NCBI RefSeq assembly: GCF_001433995.1
Contig: NZ_AZCX01000013.1
Coordinates: forward strand, 1 to 61,195
Source of the DNA: Secundilactobacillus kimchicus JCM 15530
Lineage (GTDB): Bacteria > Bacillota > Bacilli > Lactobacillales > Lactobacillaceae
Direction of reading: 5' to 3'
Length of the DNA stretch: 61,195 nucleotides
Part shown: positions 18,128-27,612 of the stretch, piece after piece
How positions within the stretch are numbered: the first letter of the stretch is position 1
How the letters are laid out: every line of letters begins with the position of its first letter
Notes under the pieces: generated by a model
Told to the model about the DNA's origin: nothing
The model's database searches: none
Seen by the model: only the letters and a program-made list of their open reading frames with translations
Translations under genes and position numbers: made by a program

Positions 18128-18911
18128 TTATCCATTTATGCAAAACGCCTATATGGCGGGGACGTTAATTGCCATCATTTCAGGAATTATGGGCGTTTTC
18201 GTCATTGCCCGGAACATGTCTTTTCTGACCCACACGCTTTCTGAAATTGGGTTTGCCGGCGCCGCTTTTGGTATTTTTATGGGTTGGCAACCGTTGAACG
18301 GGATGCTTTTGTTTACCACGATTAGTTCGATTGGTGTTGGCGAGCTTGGCGCGAAGTCGTCCCGCCGTGAAAATGCCATCTCGGCCGTCTCGGCGCTGGC
18401 CATTGGCCTTGGTATCCTGTTTTTGTCTCTGGCAGATACTAACGCAAGTTACGCGACCGGTATTTTATTTGGGAGTGTGATTGGCATTAGCCGGGCGAAT
18501 GTCATCCAGATGATGGCGTTATCTGCTGGCGTGTTACTGACATTAGTGGTGATTTACCGGTTTTTGAAGTTTGATTCCTTTGATCCCATCGGGGCTCGCG
18601 TTGAAGGCTTATGGACCCGAACGCTGTCCGTTATTTTTTTGATCTTATTGGCATTTTCAGTTAGTGTTGCCGCTCAGATTGTGGGCTCGTTACTGATTTT
18701 TATACTGCTCACGTTACCGGCGGCTGCAGCAAAATACTTTGTGCATACCGTCGGCAAAATGGCCGGATTAGCCGTTATCTTCGCCCTAGTCGGGGTTTGG
18801 ACCGGATTATATTTAAGCTACGTGACAAACTGGCCAGTTAGTTTCTTTATTGCTGCTATCGAAGCAGGCATTTACTTTATTGCTTTAGCCGTTGACTGGG
18901 CAAAAAACTAA
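18120..18911 (+). CDS. znuB: Zinc (metal) ABC transporter, ABC-3 permease
   Basis: The 263-residue integral membrane protein has seven to eight hydrophobic segments and the ABC-3 family pattern (an N-terminal PFMQNAYMAGTLIAI segment, then FLTHTLSEIGFAGAAFG, and VGSLLIFILLTLPAA near the C-terminus). It forms the channel for zinc or manganese import with the preceding ATPase. It starts within the znuC end (ATG 18120), which indicates translational coupling, and is followed by a strong terminator. Confidence 0.9.
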   Translation: MLSYPFMQNAYMAGTLIAIISGIMGVFVIARNMSFLTHTLSEIGFAGAAFGIFMGWQPLNGMLLFTTISSIGVGELGAKSSRRENAISAVSALAIGLGILFLSLADTNASYATGILFGSVIGISRANVIQMMALSAGVLLTLVVIYRFLKFDSFDPIGARVEGLWTRTLSVIFLILLAFSVSVAAQIVGSLLIFILLTLPAAAAKYFVHTVGKMAGLAVIFALVGVWTGLYLSYVTNWPVSFFIAAIEAGIYFIALAVDWAKN

Positions 18912-18944
18912 AATAGGGCGTTGCGAATTGATCGACGCTTATTA

Positions 18945-18977
18945 AAACCAGTGGTTCCAAATGGACCACTGGTTTTT
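18945..18977 (+). terminator. Terminator of the zinc transporter operon
   Basis: An 11-bp perfect stem AAACCAGTGGT/ACCACTGGTTT with a 9-base loop and T run. Confidence 0.88.
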
Positions 18978-19080
18978 GTTTGGTCCAAATGCATTTTGAA
19001 AAGTAACGGGTATGTTGTCCTCGAAAAAATTTAGCTAAAAATCAACTGACAATCGCATGAGAATCATCGAAATGTGCTTA

Positions 19081-19104
19081 AAACCCGAACAATTATGCTA
19101 AAAT
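19081..19104 (+). promoter_or_regulatory. purR promoter with PurBox
   Basis: AAACCCGAACAAT (19081-19093) matches the PurBox consensus AWWWCCGAACWWT at 12 of 13 positions. It lies just upstream of an extended -10 element TGCTAAAAT (TAAAAT at 19099-19104), so PurR binding would interfere with the polymerase. A weaker CGAA-containing copy at 19063-19075 may be a second site. This predicts autoregulation of purR by PurR and PRPP. Confidence 0.7.
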
Positions 19105-19145
19105 GGAGGTACTAAATCTGATTGTGTATCCCAGGGGGAAGTAGT

Positions 19146-19991
19146 GTGAAAGTTCGTAGAAGCGATCGGCTGATTGATATGACCCGTTACTTATTGGAGC
19201 GGCCGCATCAACTTGTGTCTTTAACTTTTTTTTCAAAGCGGTATGAATCGGCCAAATCTTCGATCAGTGAGGATTTGACCATTTTAAAGCGCACCTTCAA
19301 AGCCCGGGGAACCGGGTTACTCGAAACGGTGCCGGGAGCTGCTGGTGGCGCGCGATTGATTCCGTATATGGGTCAGGATGAAGCCGACGCGCTGGTAGCT
19401 GACATGGTTACTGAATTATCTCAAGCCGACCGGTACTTACCGGGTGGTTTCGTCTATATGTCTGACCTCCTGGGCCAGCCAACGACCCTCCGACAAATAG
19501 GTCGGTTAATGGCGACCGAATACGTTGATACTCCGGTAGATGCCGTTTTAACGATCGCCACGAAAGGCATTCCCATTGCCCAAAGTGTGGCCGAATTTTT
19601 GAACGTGCCGTTTGCGATTGTTCGTCACGATTCTCAGATTAGTGAAGGATCGACGGTTAGCGTGAACTTTGTGTCGGAGTCCCGGCAACGAATTGAAAAG
19701 ATGGCATTAGCTAAACGAAGTCTCGCTGCTGGCTCACGGGTCTTGCTCGTCGATGACTTTATGAAGGGCGGCGGCACGATTGGCGGCATGCGGTCTTTGC
19801 TGGCAGAATTTGATGCTGTTTTAGCCGGGGTCTCTGTATTAGCCGAAGGGGCGTTTGAAGGCAATCGGGTCGTACCTGATTACACATCGTTGCTGAAAGT
19901 CTCAGCCACGGACAATCAGATTCATGTTGCACCAGGAAATTATACTCAAAAAATTTATACCCCAGAGCGGGTTAATCTAATAAGCGAATAG
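19146..19991 (+). CDS. purR: Purine operon regulator PurR
   Basis: The 281-residue protein has an N-terminal winged-helix domain (about 1-75; [18 protein letters not shown]) fused to a phosphoribosyltransferase-like effector domain. The PRPP-binding motif [13 protein letters not shown] lies at about 199-211. In Firmicutes PurR controls purine synthesis genes through PurBoxes and responds to PRPP. The GTG start at 19146 follows a GGGGGAAG SD; the TTG at 19122 is part of the leader. glmU starts 13 bases downstream, and the gene appears to be autoregulated. Confidence 0.95.
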
Positions 19992-20004
19992 GAGTTTTCG
20001 AGTC

Positions 20005-21387
20005 ATGTCGAAACGGTTTACGATCATTCTTGCGGCCGGTAAAGGAACGCGGATGAAGTCTAAGTTATATAAAGTCCTGCACCAAGTCTGCGGACGGTCA
20101 ATGGTGGATCACGTCCTAACCCAAGTGGAAAAAACGCACATGGACCGAGTGGTGACGGTGGTTGGCTATGGGGCGGAACAAGTCGAAGAAACCCTGGGCG
20201 ACCGAACGGAATATGTGTTACAAAAACAACAACTCGGGACGGGACATGCGGTTTTACAAACCGAACCGCTGCTAAAAGACGAAGCGGGCACAACGCTCGT
20301 CGTCAGTGGCGATACACCATTGTTTAAGGCGGAAACGTTTGAAAATTTGTTCAAATACCACGAGGCAAAAAAGGCGGTTGCAACGGTCTTGACGTCTAAG
20401 GCACCAGATCCGACTGGTTATGGTCGAATTGTCAGAAACGACCTTGGAATTGTCGAAAAAATTGTCGAACAAAAAGATGCGACCCCTGCTGAACAGGAGA
20501 TCGATGAAATCAACACCGGCGTGTACGTTTTTGATAACCAAGCCCTATTCAAGGCGCTGCACGAAACAAACAACGAAAATGCGCAGGGTGAGTACTACTT
20601 GACCGATGTGATTCAAATTCTGAAGGAGCAGGGCGAGATTGTCGCGGCCTATCGGATGACGGACTTTAATGAGTCCATGGGTGTTAACGATCGAGTTGCC
20701 TTATCAAAGGCGACCCGTGTCATGCAACGACGGATTAACGAAGCCCACATGCGAAACGGTGTGACCTTGATTAACCCGGACGATACGTACATTGATGTTG
20801 ACGTTAAGATTGGCAATGACACAATTATCGAACCTGGTGTGCTTTTAAAGGGACGGACGACGATTGGGTCAGATTGCTTAATCGGTGCCCACTCAGAGCT
20901 CCACGATACCGTTTTACACGACGGGGTCACCGTGACGTCATCGTTCTTGGAATCCTCCGAGATGCAAGCAGGAAGCGATATTGGTCCGATGAGTCATCTT
21001 CGTCCTGATTCAATGATTGGGCCAAAGGTTCACCTGGGCAACTTTGTGGAAGTGAAGAAGAGCACCATTGATGAGGGCACTAAAGTTGGTCATTTGACGT
21101 ACGTTGGTAACGCCCACTTAGGAAAGCGAATCAACGTGGGGTGTGGGGTCGTCTTTGTGAACTACGACGGTGCCAACAAACATGAGACAACGGTCGGAGA
21201 CGATGCCTTTATCGGTAGCAACTCTAATTTAGTGGCCCCGTTAAAAGTCGCCGATCACTCGTTTATCGCGGCTGGATCGACCATTACCAATCAGGTTAAC
21301 CAGTATGATATGGCGATTGCTAGAGCCCGCCAGACTAACAAGCCAGGGTACTTTAAGAAACTGCCGTACCAACCCGAGGAAGATTAA
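20005..21387 (+). CDS. glmU: Bifunctional GlmU: glucosamine-1-phosphate acetyltransferase / UDP-GlcNAc pyrophosphorylase
   Basis: The 460-residue enzyme makes UDP-N-acetylglucosamine for peptidoglycan and wall polymers. The N-terminal uridyltransferase domain has the loop [10 protein letters not shown] (9-18); the C-terminal domain (about 250-460) has the hexapeptide repeats of a left-handed beta helix and the acetyltransferase residues in [10 protein letters not shown]. It follows purR by 13 bases, as in Bacillus (purR-...-glmU-prs). Confidence 0.97.
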
Positions 21388-21408
21388 GCCAGTTCTTAAA
21401 AAATGAGC

Positions 21409-21438
21409 TTGCCAGACGATGTTTTGATAGCATAAAAT
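21409..21438 (+). promoter_or_regulatory. Promoter of prs
   Basis: TTGCCA (21409-21414), 18 bases and TAAAAT (21433-21438). Confidence 0.65.
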
Positions 21439-21471
21439 AAACGTAGTGAAATATGCCTTGTGGAGGGTGCC

Positions 21472-22452
21472 ATGTCTGAAAAATACTATGATTCAAAATT
21501 AAAGATTTTTGCCCTGAATTCGAACAAGCCGCTAGCCGAAAAGATTGCTGAAGAGGTCGGGGTCGAACTTGGAAAGACCTCGGTTGATCGATTCAGCGAT
21601 GGCGAAATTCGAATCAATATCGAACAAAGTATTCGTGGAGACCACGTTTACGTGATTCAATCAACCTCAGCGCCCGTTAATGACAATTTGATGGAACTGC
21701 TCATTATGGTTGACGCGTTGCGCCGAGCAAGTGCGGAAACCATTAACGTGGTGATTCCTTACTACGGCTATGCGCGTCAGGATAGAAAAGCCCGGTCACG
21801 GGAACCAATCACGGCCAAGTTGGTCGCTAATATGCTTGAGCGGGCCGGGGTTAACCGGGTTGTTGCGCTGGATCTGCATGCCGCTCAAATTCAAGGCTTT
21901 TTCGATGTCCCAGTGGACCACATGATGGGGGCGCCGTTATTGGCTGATTACTTCATCACTAACCATTTGGATCAAGACGCCGTTGTTGTGTCGCCGGACC
22001 ATGGTGGTGTCACCCGGGCCCGAGCTTTAGCAGAATTCTTAAAAGCCCCAATTGCCATTATTGACAAGCGGCGGCCTAAAGCTAACGTGGCGGAAGTGAT
22101 GAACATCATTGGTGACGTTAAGGGTAAGCGTTGTATTATGATTGATGACATGATTGATACGGCCGGGACGATTACACTGGGCGCGCAGGCATTAATTGAC
22201 GCTGGTGCGACCGAAGTTTACGCCAGTTGTACGCATCCTGTTTTATCAGGACCAGCGATCGATCGAATTCAAAATTCGGTCTTAAAAGAAGTGGTTGTGA
22301 CGGACTCAATTCAATTGCCTAAGGAAAAGCAAATTGGTAAAATCCGACAAATCTCAGTTGGTCCGCTGATTGGTGACGCTATTAAGCGAATTAACGAAAA
22401 CAAACCAGTTAGCCCGCTGTTCCACAATCGATTCCACCGTGAAAAAGCTTAA
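21472..22452 (+). CDS. prs: Ribose-phosphate pyrophosphokinase
   Basis: PRPP synthase of 326 residues transfers pyrophosphate from ATP to ribose 5-phosphate. Family motifs are the N-terminal [12 protein letters not shown], the ATP site [21 protein letters not shown] and the PRPP loop [11 protein letters not shown]. The ATG at 21472 follows GGAGGGTG. PRPP made here is the effector of PurR, whose gene lies two genes upstream. A 17-bp terminator hairpin follows. Confidence 0.97.
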
Positions 22453-22486
22453 GTGTTCAGTAGTTTAGACCTCCAGAACTGTTATC

Positions 22487-22528
22487 AAGTCGCGACCTTT
22501 GAGGCACTCTCAAAGGTCGCGACTTTTT
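22487..22528 (+). terminator. Terminator of prs
   Basis: A perfect 17-bp stem (22487-22503 with 22509-22525), 5-base loop and T run. In B. subtilis order, pth would follow soon after this point. Confidence 0.95.
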
Positions 22529-22562
22529 GGTGTGCACCGCTAATTAAGCGGCGGCGAGTTCT

Positions 22563-22592
22563 TTGAACGCGCACCATGAGCGGTGTTATAAT
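22563..22592 (+). promoter_or_regulatory. Promoter of the SDR gene
   Basis: TTGAAC (22563-22568), 18 bases and consensus TATAAT (22587-22592). Confidence 0.7.
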
Positions 22593-22630
22593 GAATCAAG
22601 TTATTAAATTCACAACTGGAGGTTACAACT

Positions 22631-23380
22631 ATGACGGATCGGTTAAAAGGGAAAGTGGCAATCATCACGGGTGGCGTAGCTGGTATTGGCCTAGGGATTG
22701 CAGAATGCTACGTTCGCGAAGGCGCGAAGGTCGTCTTAACAGCCAATCACAATGTGACGGCTGGCGAGCAAGCGGTGGCCCAGTTTGGCGCTGATAATGC
22801 CTTGTTCATTCAACAGGATGTTTCTAAGGAGGAAGACTGGCAAAAAGTCATCGCTGGCACTCTCGAAAAGTTTAAAAAATTAGATATTTTGGTTAACAAC
22901 GCGGGCATTGGTGGTGCTGGTGTGGCGATTGAAGATGAGAGCCTCGCTGATTGGCAGCGAACGGTAGACGTTAATTTAACCGGGAATTTTTTGGGGATGA
23001 AAGCGGCTATCAAGGCAATGAAAGACACTAATGAGGCCACGGGTTCCATTATCAATGTTTCTTCCGTCGCAGGGTTGATGGGGTTGCCTCTAGCCCCAGA
23101 CTATTCGGCAACGAAGGGCGGTACTCGGCTGCTGACCCGGGCAGCCGCAACTTCGTTAGCCCGGCGGGGAATTAATATCCGGGTGAACTCGGTGCACCCG
23201 GGATGGATTGATACGGCGATTGTTCCAGAAGCGGCTAAGCCTCAGATTCTTCCGACCATTCCAGCCGGTCACATGGGTGAACCAAAGGACATTGGTGAAA
23301 TCTGCGTTTACCTCGGCAGTGACGAATCAAAATACGCGATTGGCAGCGAATTTACGGTCGACGGTGGTGTGCGGGCCTAA
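22631..23380 (+). CDS. Short-chain dehydrogenase/reductase, similar to R-specific alcohol dehydrogenase
   Basis: The 249-residue SDR has the cofactor loop TGGVAGIG (about 14-21), the NNAG motif, catalytic Ser in NVSS, and Y-x3-K in YSATKGG. Its pattern and C-terminus ([28 protein letters not shown]) resemble Lactobacillus brevis R-ADH, which reduces ketones with NADPH. Cofactor and substrate are not decidable by eye. It has its own promoter and lies at the junction between the two Bacillus-like synteny blocks. Confidence 0.9.
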
Positions 23381-23406
23381 CGGGCTTAGAATTCCCAGTT
23401 TGTCTG

Positions 23407-23415
23407 TGCTATACT
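23407..23415 (+). promoter_or_regulatory. Extended -10 promoter of the DUF3899 gene
   Basis: TGCTATACT, with only a weak TTAGAA as possible -35 (23386-23391). Confidence 0.6.
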
Positions 23416-23442
23416 AATACGGACATATTGGGAGGATGAATC

Positions 23443-23802
23443 GTGAAAACAGTAAGGCGATATTGGATACTACTGACGACGCTTAGCGTGGTGATATTGG
23501 CTGGCTTACTGGCTTTGATTTGGGTCGATTGGCAGTCAGTTGGTAACGCCTGGTTCATGATTGGATTGGCATTTTTGGTTGGCGCAGCCGGTTTCATTCT
23601 CGAAAAGGCCCACCTTCTGGCGGGGTGGCATCGCCGACGCCAGAAGGGGGAAGAGACCCTTGAAACAAAAAAAATCCCAGTGGACCAGGTTGCGAGTGTG
23701 AAAAACGGGCCCATCATTGTGAATCAACCCGCTAGGTTTTGTTTAGCCGTCGGGGTGACTTTAATTGGACTTAGCATCCTTGTGACCTTAGTGTTTAAAT
23801 AG
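23443..23802 (+). CDS. DUF3899-like small membrane protein
   Basis: The 119-residue protein has three hydrophobic segments (about 7-27, 33-52 and 97-117) with a basic loop (WHRRRQKGEE) after the second. The layout fits DUF3899, a Firmicutes membrane family of unknown role. The GTG start follows GGAGGATG. It is monocistronic with its own promoter and ends before a strong bidirectional terminator. Confidence 0.75.
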   Translation: MKTVRRYWILLTTLSVVILAGLLALIWVDWQSVGNAWFMIGLAFLVGAAGFILEKAHLLAGWHRRRQKGEETLETKKIPVDQVASVKNGPIIVNQPARFCLAVGVTLIGLSILVTLVFK

Positions 23803-23870
23803 CTTTGAATAAGCGTGACGAACGCTTGAGGCTAGTTGAACCAAGCAACGATCACGGTCAAATAACATCA

Positions 23871-23910
23871 AAATAAGGGGCGACTTGGAATTCCAAGTCG
23901 CCCCTTATTT
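23871..23910. terminator. Bidirectional terminator (DUF3899 gene / HAD operon)
   Basis: A perfect 18-bp stem (23871-23888 with 23893-23910) around AATT with A and T flanks, between convergent genes. Confidence 0.95.
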
Positions 23911-23960
23911 AATTACTCTAACGATTTTGACGTCCTTGAAGAACGATGATGAGGTCAGCC

Positions 23961-24767
23961 CTAAAGCGCCCACTCTGAAATCGCGTAAGCCACACCATTC
24001 TCCTCATTTGTTTTCGTGATGTGTTGGGCCGCGGCTTTAACGTCAGCGATTGCATTCCCCATGGCGACCCCAACCCCGGCGTATTGGACCATACTTAAAT
24101 CATTGCCCTGATCCCCAATGGCCATGATTTCCGATTGATGAATGTCCAATAGCCGACCAAGATCCGCAATGGCATTTCCTTTCGACGCTTCCTTATTCAT
24201 TGCTTCGTAGAAGTAGGGTTCACTTCTGACCAGGTAGAAGCGGGAAGCCAGCTCTGGCGAAAAGGCCTTGATTAACGCGTCAATTTTACTGGGCTCGTCA
24301 ATAAACATGCCCTTGGAAATTGTGAACTCATCAGTGATTTCATCCGTACTCCGATAACGAATGGGCATCCGCACTAAGAAACTCTCAGCGATGGTGTAAG
24401 GACTAATGTCTCGGTTAGCCGTATATAGGTAATCGGAAGTTTCCATATGAAAGTGGATGCCCATTTTACGGGCGTAAGCTTCGAGATCAATGTATTCGTC
24501 TAATGTCAAAGTATGGTGTGCCAATATCTTACCCGCCGTCGTTTGGGCCATGGCCCCGTTGAAAGTGACGACGTATTGATCGTCACCGTCAATCCCGAGT
24601 TGGTCGAGATAGTCGCGCACCCCCGTTAACGGCCGACCAGTACAGAGCACGATTTTGATACCCTGTTGAAGGGCCTGTTGAACGGTATCAACGGTCTGTT
24701 GGGCTAGGGTTTTGTCGTCTTTTACGAGGGTGCCGTCAATGTCAATTGCAATTAGTTTGATTGCCAT
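23961..24767 (-). CDS. Cof-type HAD-IIB phosphatase
   Basis: The 268-residue HAD hydrolase has motif I DIDGTLVKDD (about 8-17), motif II as TGRP, motif III Lys in KGNAIADL and motif IV GDQGNDLSMV. The cap domain is of the IIB type found in YidA/Cof sugar-phosphate phosphatases. The substrate is unknown. AAGGAG lies 8 bases before its ATG. The HD-domain gene ends only 2 bases before it, so the two are cotranscribed. Confidence 0.93.
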   Translation of the reverse strand: MAIKLIAIDIDGTLVKDDKTLAQQTVDTVQQALQQGIKIVLCTGRPLTGVRDYLDQLGIDGDDQYVVTFNGAMAQTTAGKILAHHTLTLDEYIDLEAYARKMGIHFHMETSDYLYTANRDISPYTIAESFLVRMPIRYRSTDEITDEFTISKGMFIDEPSKIDALIKAFSPELASRFYLVRSEPYFYEAMNKEASKGNAIADLGRLLDIHQSEIMAIGDQGNDLSMVQYAGVGVAMGNAIADVKAAAQHITKTNEENGVAYAISEWAL

Positions 24768-24769
24768 GG

Positions 24770-26134
24770 TTAATCTCCTTGTGGTTGAATGAGTTGGTCG
24801 TTGTGTAAGTATCGTTGAAATTCATGATAGATTGGGTCGAATAATTCGACTGTTTCACTTTGTTTTGAGAGCATTTCCTTAGGGAAAAAGAACCGCTGAT
24901 CGCCCGAAAATTTGCCGGTGATGGCATTGACTAAAGCACTGACGGACGACAGTTCCACAAGGTGGCCGTCATCTTGCATCAGTTCAACCTGAGTCAGTGA
25001 TTTTTTCATTTCAGGATCGTAAGCGTCGTAAGGGAGGTCGTAGCTGTTATTTGTCGCCGTGTAAAAATCGACGTTGAACCCGGCCTTGCCAATCAACTGC
25101 CGCAAGTGGGCAATCAGTGGTTCGGTTTGCTCATCGTATTGGACAGATTTCAGTGGTTTTCGGTCCAAAAAGCGGTGTGCCAAGTCGCTTAAAATTGGGT
25201 CGTTGGCGGCTCGCCAATGGGCGAAGTACGTCGTCAGTGTTCCGTCGTCGAGAAGCAGATAATCGGCCAGGTCGAATTCGTGTCGGAAAAATGGGAATAG
25301 CAGGTAGGGGGCCGCAATTTCGGTTGTTTTGACAGGCCCTTCATAAACTTCACGGGCACGCTCTAGCAGGTGGCTTAAAATCACTTCCATCGCTCTTGAA
25401 ACGGGGTGAAAGTAAATTTGCTGATACATTTGGAAACGGCTGACAATGTAATCTTCAACAGCGTGCATCCCGTTCATTTCAAACGCAATGCCATCGTGAT
25501 AAGGGCGCATCACGCGCAAAATTCGGGTTAGGTCAAAGGTCCCGTATTTGGTACCAGTGTGATAAGCATCCCGGAGCAGGTAATCCATTCGATCGGCGTC
25601 GATTTGACTAGAAATCATTTGAACGACCTGGGGATTCGGGTAGGTTTTTTCAATAACGGAAGCAACCTGTTGTGGAAATTCTGGACTGACAGCCCGGAGG
25701 ACGGCATTAACCTCGGTTTCCGGTGAGGTCAAAATGTTAGCCGTAATGGCTTCGTGGTTTGTTTTGAAAATGTGTTCAAACGTGTGAGAATACGGTCCAT
25801 GTCCAATGTCGTGAAGGAGGGCAGCGCACAGTGCAACGAGGCGTTCGGAATCATCCCAGAGACCATCCCCCGGCGTTTGAGTGGGGTAATTTCTTTGGAA
25901 GTTATCGCAGATTCGTCGCGTGATTTCGTAGACGCCTAACGAGTGAGTGAAACGGGTGTGTTCGGCACCGTGAAACACCATGCTGGCAGTCCCAAGCTGT
26001 TTGATTCGACGTAGTCGCTGAAATTCCTTAGTGTTGATCAGGTCTAAAATGACCCGGTGTTGAATATAAATATAATTGTGGACGGGATCGCGAAATACTT
26101 TTTCACGAGGTAACCGTTCGTTTCGATATGCCAA
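24770..26134 (-). CDS. HD-domain phosphohydrolase (dGTPase-like)
   Basis: The 454-residue protein has the HD signature in order: H in GAEHTRFTHSLGV (about 55-68), then LLHDIGHGPYSHTFEH (about 105-120), and the later D in SSQIDADRMDYLLRDAYHTG. This arrangement is shared with dGTP triphosphohydrolases and SAMHD1-like proteins, so a dNTPase role is plausible. The start is TTG 26134, with AAGGAGG 8 bases upstream; no ATG is available. It is the middle gene of a three-gene minus-strand operon. Confidence 0.9.
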   Translation of the reverse strand: MAYRNERLPREKVFRDPVHNYIYIQHRVILDLINTKEFQRLRRIKQLGTASMVFHGAEHTRFTHSLGVYEITRRICDNFQRNYPTQTPGDGLWDDSERLVALCAALLHDIGHGPYSHTFEHIFKTNHEAITANILTSPETEVNAVLRAVSPEFPQQVASVIEKTYPNPQVVQMISSQIDADRMDYLLRDAYHTGTKYGTFDLTRILRVMRPYHDGIAFEMNGMHAVEDYIVSRFQMYQQIYFHPVSRAMEVILSHLLERAREVYEGPVKTTEIAAPYLLFPFFRHEFDLADYLLLDDGTLTTYFAHWRAANDPILSDLAHRFLDRKPLKSVQYDEQTEPLIAHLRQLIGKAGFNVDFYTATNNSYDLPYDAYDPEMKKSLTQVELMQDDGHLVELSSVSALVNAITGKFSGDQRFFFPKEMLSKQSETVELFDPIYHEFQRYLHNDQLIQPQGD

Positions 26135-26151
26135 ACCAATGGCCTCCTTGA

Positions 26152-26973
26152 TTACAGCGCGCGCTGACGTTTCACCATGCGCTGAAGTTCGTTTTGGTAC
26201 TGATGGTTAAAGGATTCAGTTTTGATCATTACTGGTAACGTTTTTGAATCGAGCGTCACGTCGTTGGCCACCAAGGCCTTGAGAATCGCCTTTTTCGCGG
26301 TGGCGATGGTTAACGGTTGGGCTAGGAGCGTGTCCAGGTTAGCCATGCTTTCTGGCCAGACGACTGGGAAATCCCACTGATTAGGTTGTCCCGCTAGGCC
26401 AATTTGGTAAAAGTCACGGACGAGTGCGCCGCGAAACTGCTGGTCGCCGGTCACACTGATGTAAGCCATGACCACAAGGCCGCCAGGCGTACGGCGTTGT
26501 GAAATGCCGGCAAACTTGCGGCCATCAACGCTCAAATCAAAGTCACCCGGGCAATACGAATGGGTAATTTCGTAACTGGCAATGGTCAGCTGCGGAAAGG
26601 CGCGACTGATCAGGGATTTCATGATCTCGTACGCGGCGTCTATCGGGAGCCGGGTTTGGGCCTGGGGTAAAAAGAGTGAGACGTTCAAGATGCCACCATC
26701 ACTAACAACGCACAAACCGCCAGAATTTCGCAAAAAATAATCGTAACCGTTTTTAGTAATTGATTGGAGCGCTGCTGATAAGTCAGGCAAATGCTTATCT
26801 TTAAGTCCTAAAATTAGGGTTGGTGGCAACGTCCAAAAGTGTAAAAGGGCTTGTTGGGTTGTCCCAGTCACGGTTAGTAGGCTGTTTGTTAAGCCAAACG
26901 AGGCTAATTGATCCTGCCGCGAAAGGGGCGTATCAAGCAGTTGGACTGTGGAGAATGGAAATCTATTATTCAA
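26152..26973 (-). CDS. lipL: Octanoyl-[GcvH]:protein N-octanoyltransferase-like (LipL) / lipoate ligase family
   Basis: The 273-residue protein is in the BPL/LplA family. The segment SYCPGDFDLSVDGRKFAGISQ (about 139-159) with C141 corresponds to the amidotransferase LipL, which moves octanoyl or lipoyl groups from GcvH to E2 subunits of 2-oxoacid dehydrogenases. Other LplA-type activities remain possible. The start TTG 26973 is preferred, about 7 bases after GGGGTG; the in-frame ATG at 26991 is the alternative. First gene of the operon with the HD and HAD genes. Confidence 0.82.
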   Translation of the reverse strand: MNNRFPFSTVQLLDTPLSRQDQLASFGLTNSLLTVTGTTQQALLHFWTLPPTLILGLKDKHLPDLSAALQSITKNGYDYFLRNSGGLCVVSDGGILNVSLFLPQAQTRLPIDAAYEIMKSLISRAFPQLTIASYEITHSYCPGDFDLSVDGRKFAGISQRRTPGGLVVMAYISVTGDQQFRGALVRDFYQIGLAGQPNQWDFPVVWPESMANLDTLLAQPLTIATAKKAILKALVANDVTLDSKTLPVMIKTESFNHQYQNELQRMVKRQRAL

Positions 26974-27008
26974 AGAACTCACCCCTAACATTAATCCACA
27001 TTTCCTTA

Positions 27009-27037
27009 ATTATAGCGGAAAAACAACGGGACGTCAC
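27009..27037 (-). promoter_or_regulatory. Promoter of the lipL-HD-HAD operon
   Basis: On the minus strand: GTGACG (27037-27032), 17 bases and consensus TATAAT (27014-27009). Confidence 0.65.
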
Positions 27038-27083
27038 GAGGGGACAAATAGGCAATTTGATGCGCATTTTACGATAAAAGCGG

Positions 27084-27089
27084 TATAAT
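27084..27089 (+). promoter_or_regulatory. -10 box upstream of the DUF1934 gene
   Basis: A consensus TATAAT lies 36 bases before the start codon. I see no convincing -35 at the right distance (TTGATG at 27057 is 21 bases away). Confidence 0.5.
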
Positions 27090-27124
27090 AATTTGAGTAA
27101 TTAGGAATGAAAGGAAGGACTGAC

Positions 27125-27568
27125 ATGGAGGATCTGACAACTGGGATTCCTGTTGGCATTCACTTAGAGACGCACACGACCCAGGATGGTGAGACGTCCG
27201 ACTACTTATTGGATGTCGAAGGCCAAATGATTCAAATCGGTCAAACCATTTATTTGCGTTACCAAGAGCCTCAAAATGGGGATCAACAAGAAGCTGTTCC
27301 TGTGACCATTAAATTTCTGGCAGACGGCGACGTTTCGTTGACCCGCAGCGGTGAAAATCGCTTACGCATGCATTTTAGTGCTGGTAAACGTGTGGCGGCC
27401 AACTACCGCACACCGTATGGCGTTGTACCGGTTGAAACCGTGACGCCAAGCCTTAAAGTATCATTTCATGACCGACCGTTTGGTGGCCGGCTAGCAGTGG
27501 ATTATCTCTTGTATGCAGGCGAACAACTACTGGGAAATTATGAGATTCGATTGCAATTTACTGTCTAA
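27125..27568 (+). CDS. DUF1934 (YwiB-like) beta-barrel protein
   Basis: The 147-residue protein is predicted to be mostly beta strands and fits DUF1934, a calycin-like family found in Firmicutes (B. subtilis YwiB) without known function. Conserved-looking segments are GIPVGIHLET, the SLTRSGENRLRMHF strand and the C-terminal GNYEIRLQF. ATG 27125 follows AAAGGAAGG. It precedes rpoE by 44 bases and is oriented with the rpoE-pyrG group. Confidence 0.85.
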   Translation: MEDLTTGIPVGIHLETHTTQDGETSDYLLDVEGQMIQIGQTIYLRYQEPQNGDQQEAVPVTIKFLADGDVSLTRSGENRLRMHFSAGKRVAANYRTPYGVVPVETVTPSLKVSFHDRPFGGRLAVDYLLYAGEQLLGNYEIRLQFTV

Positions 27569-27612
27569 TCGAGTATAGTGGTTGGTAGACTGTGGAAAGG
27601 ACGTGCGCCAGT

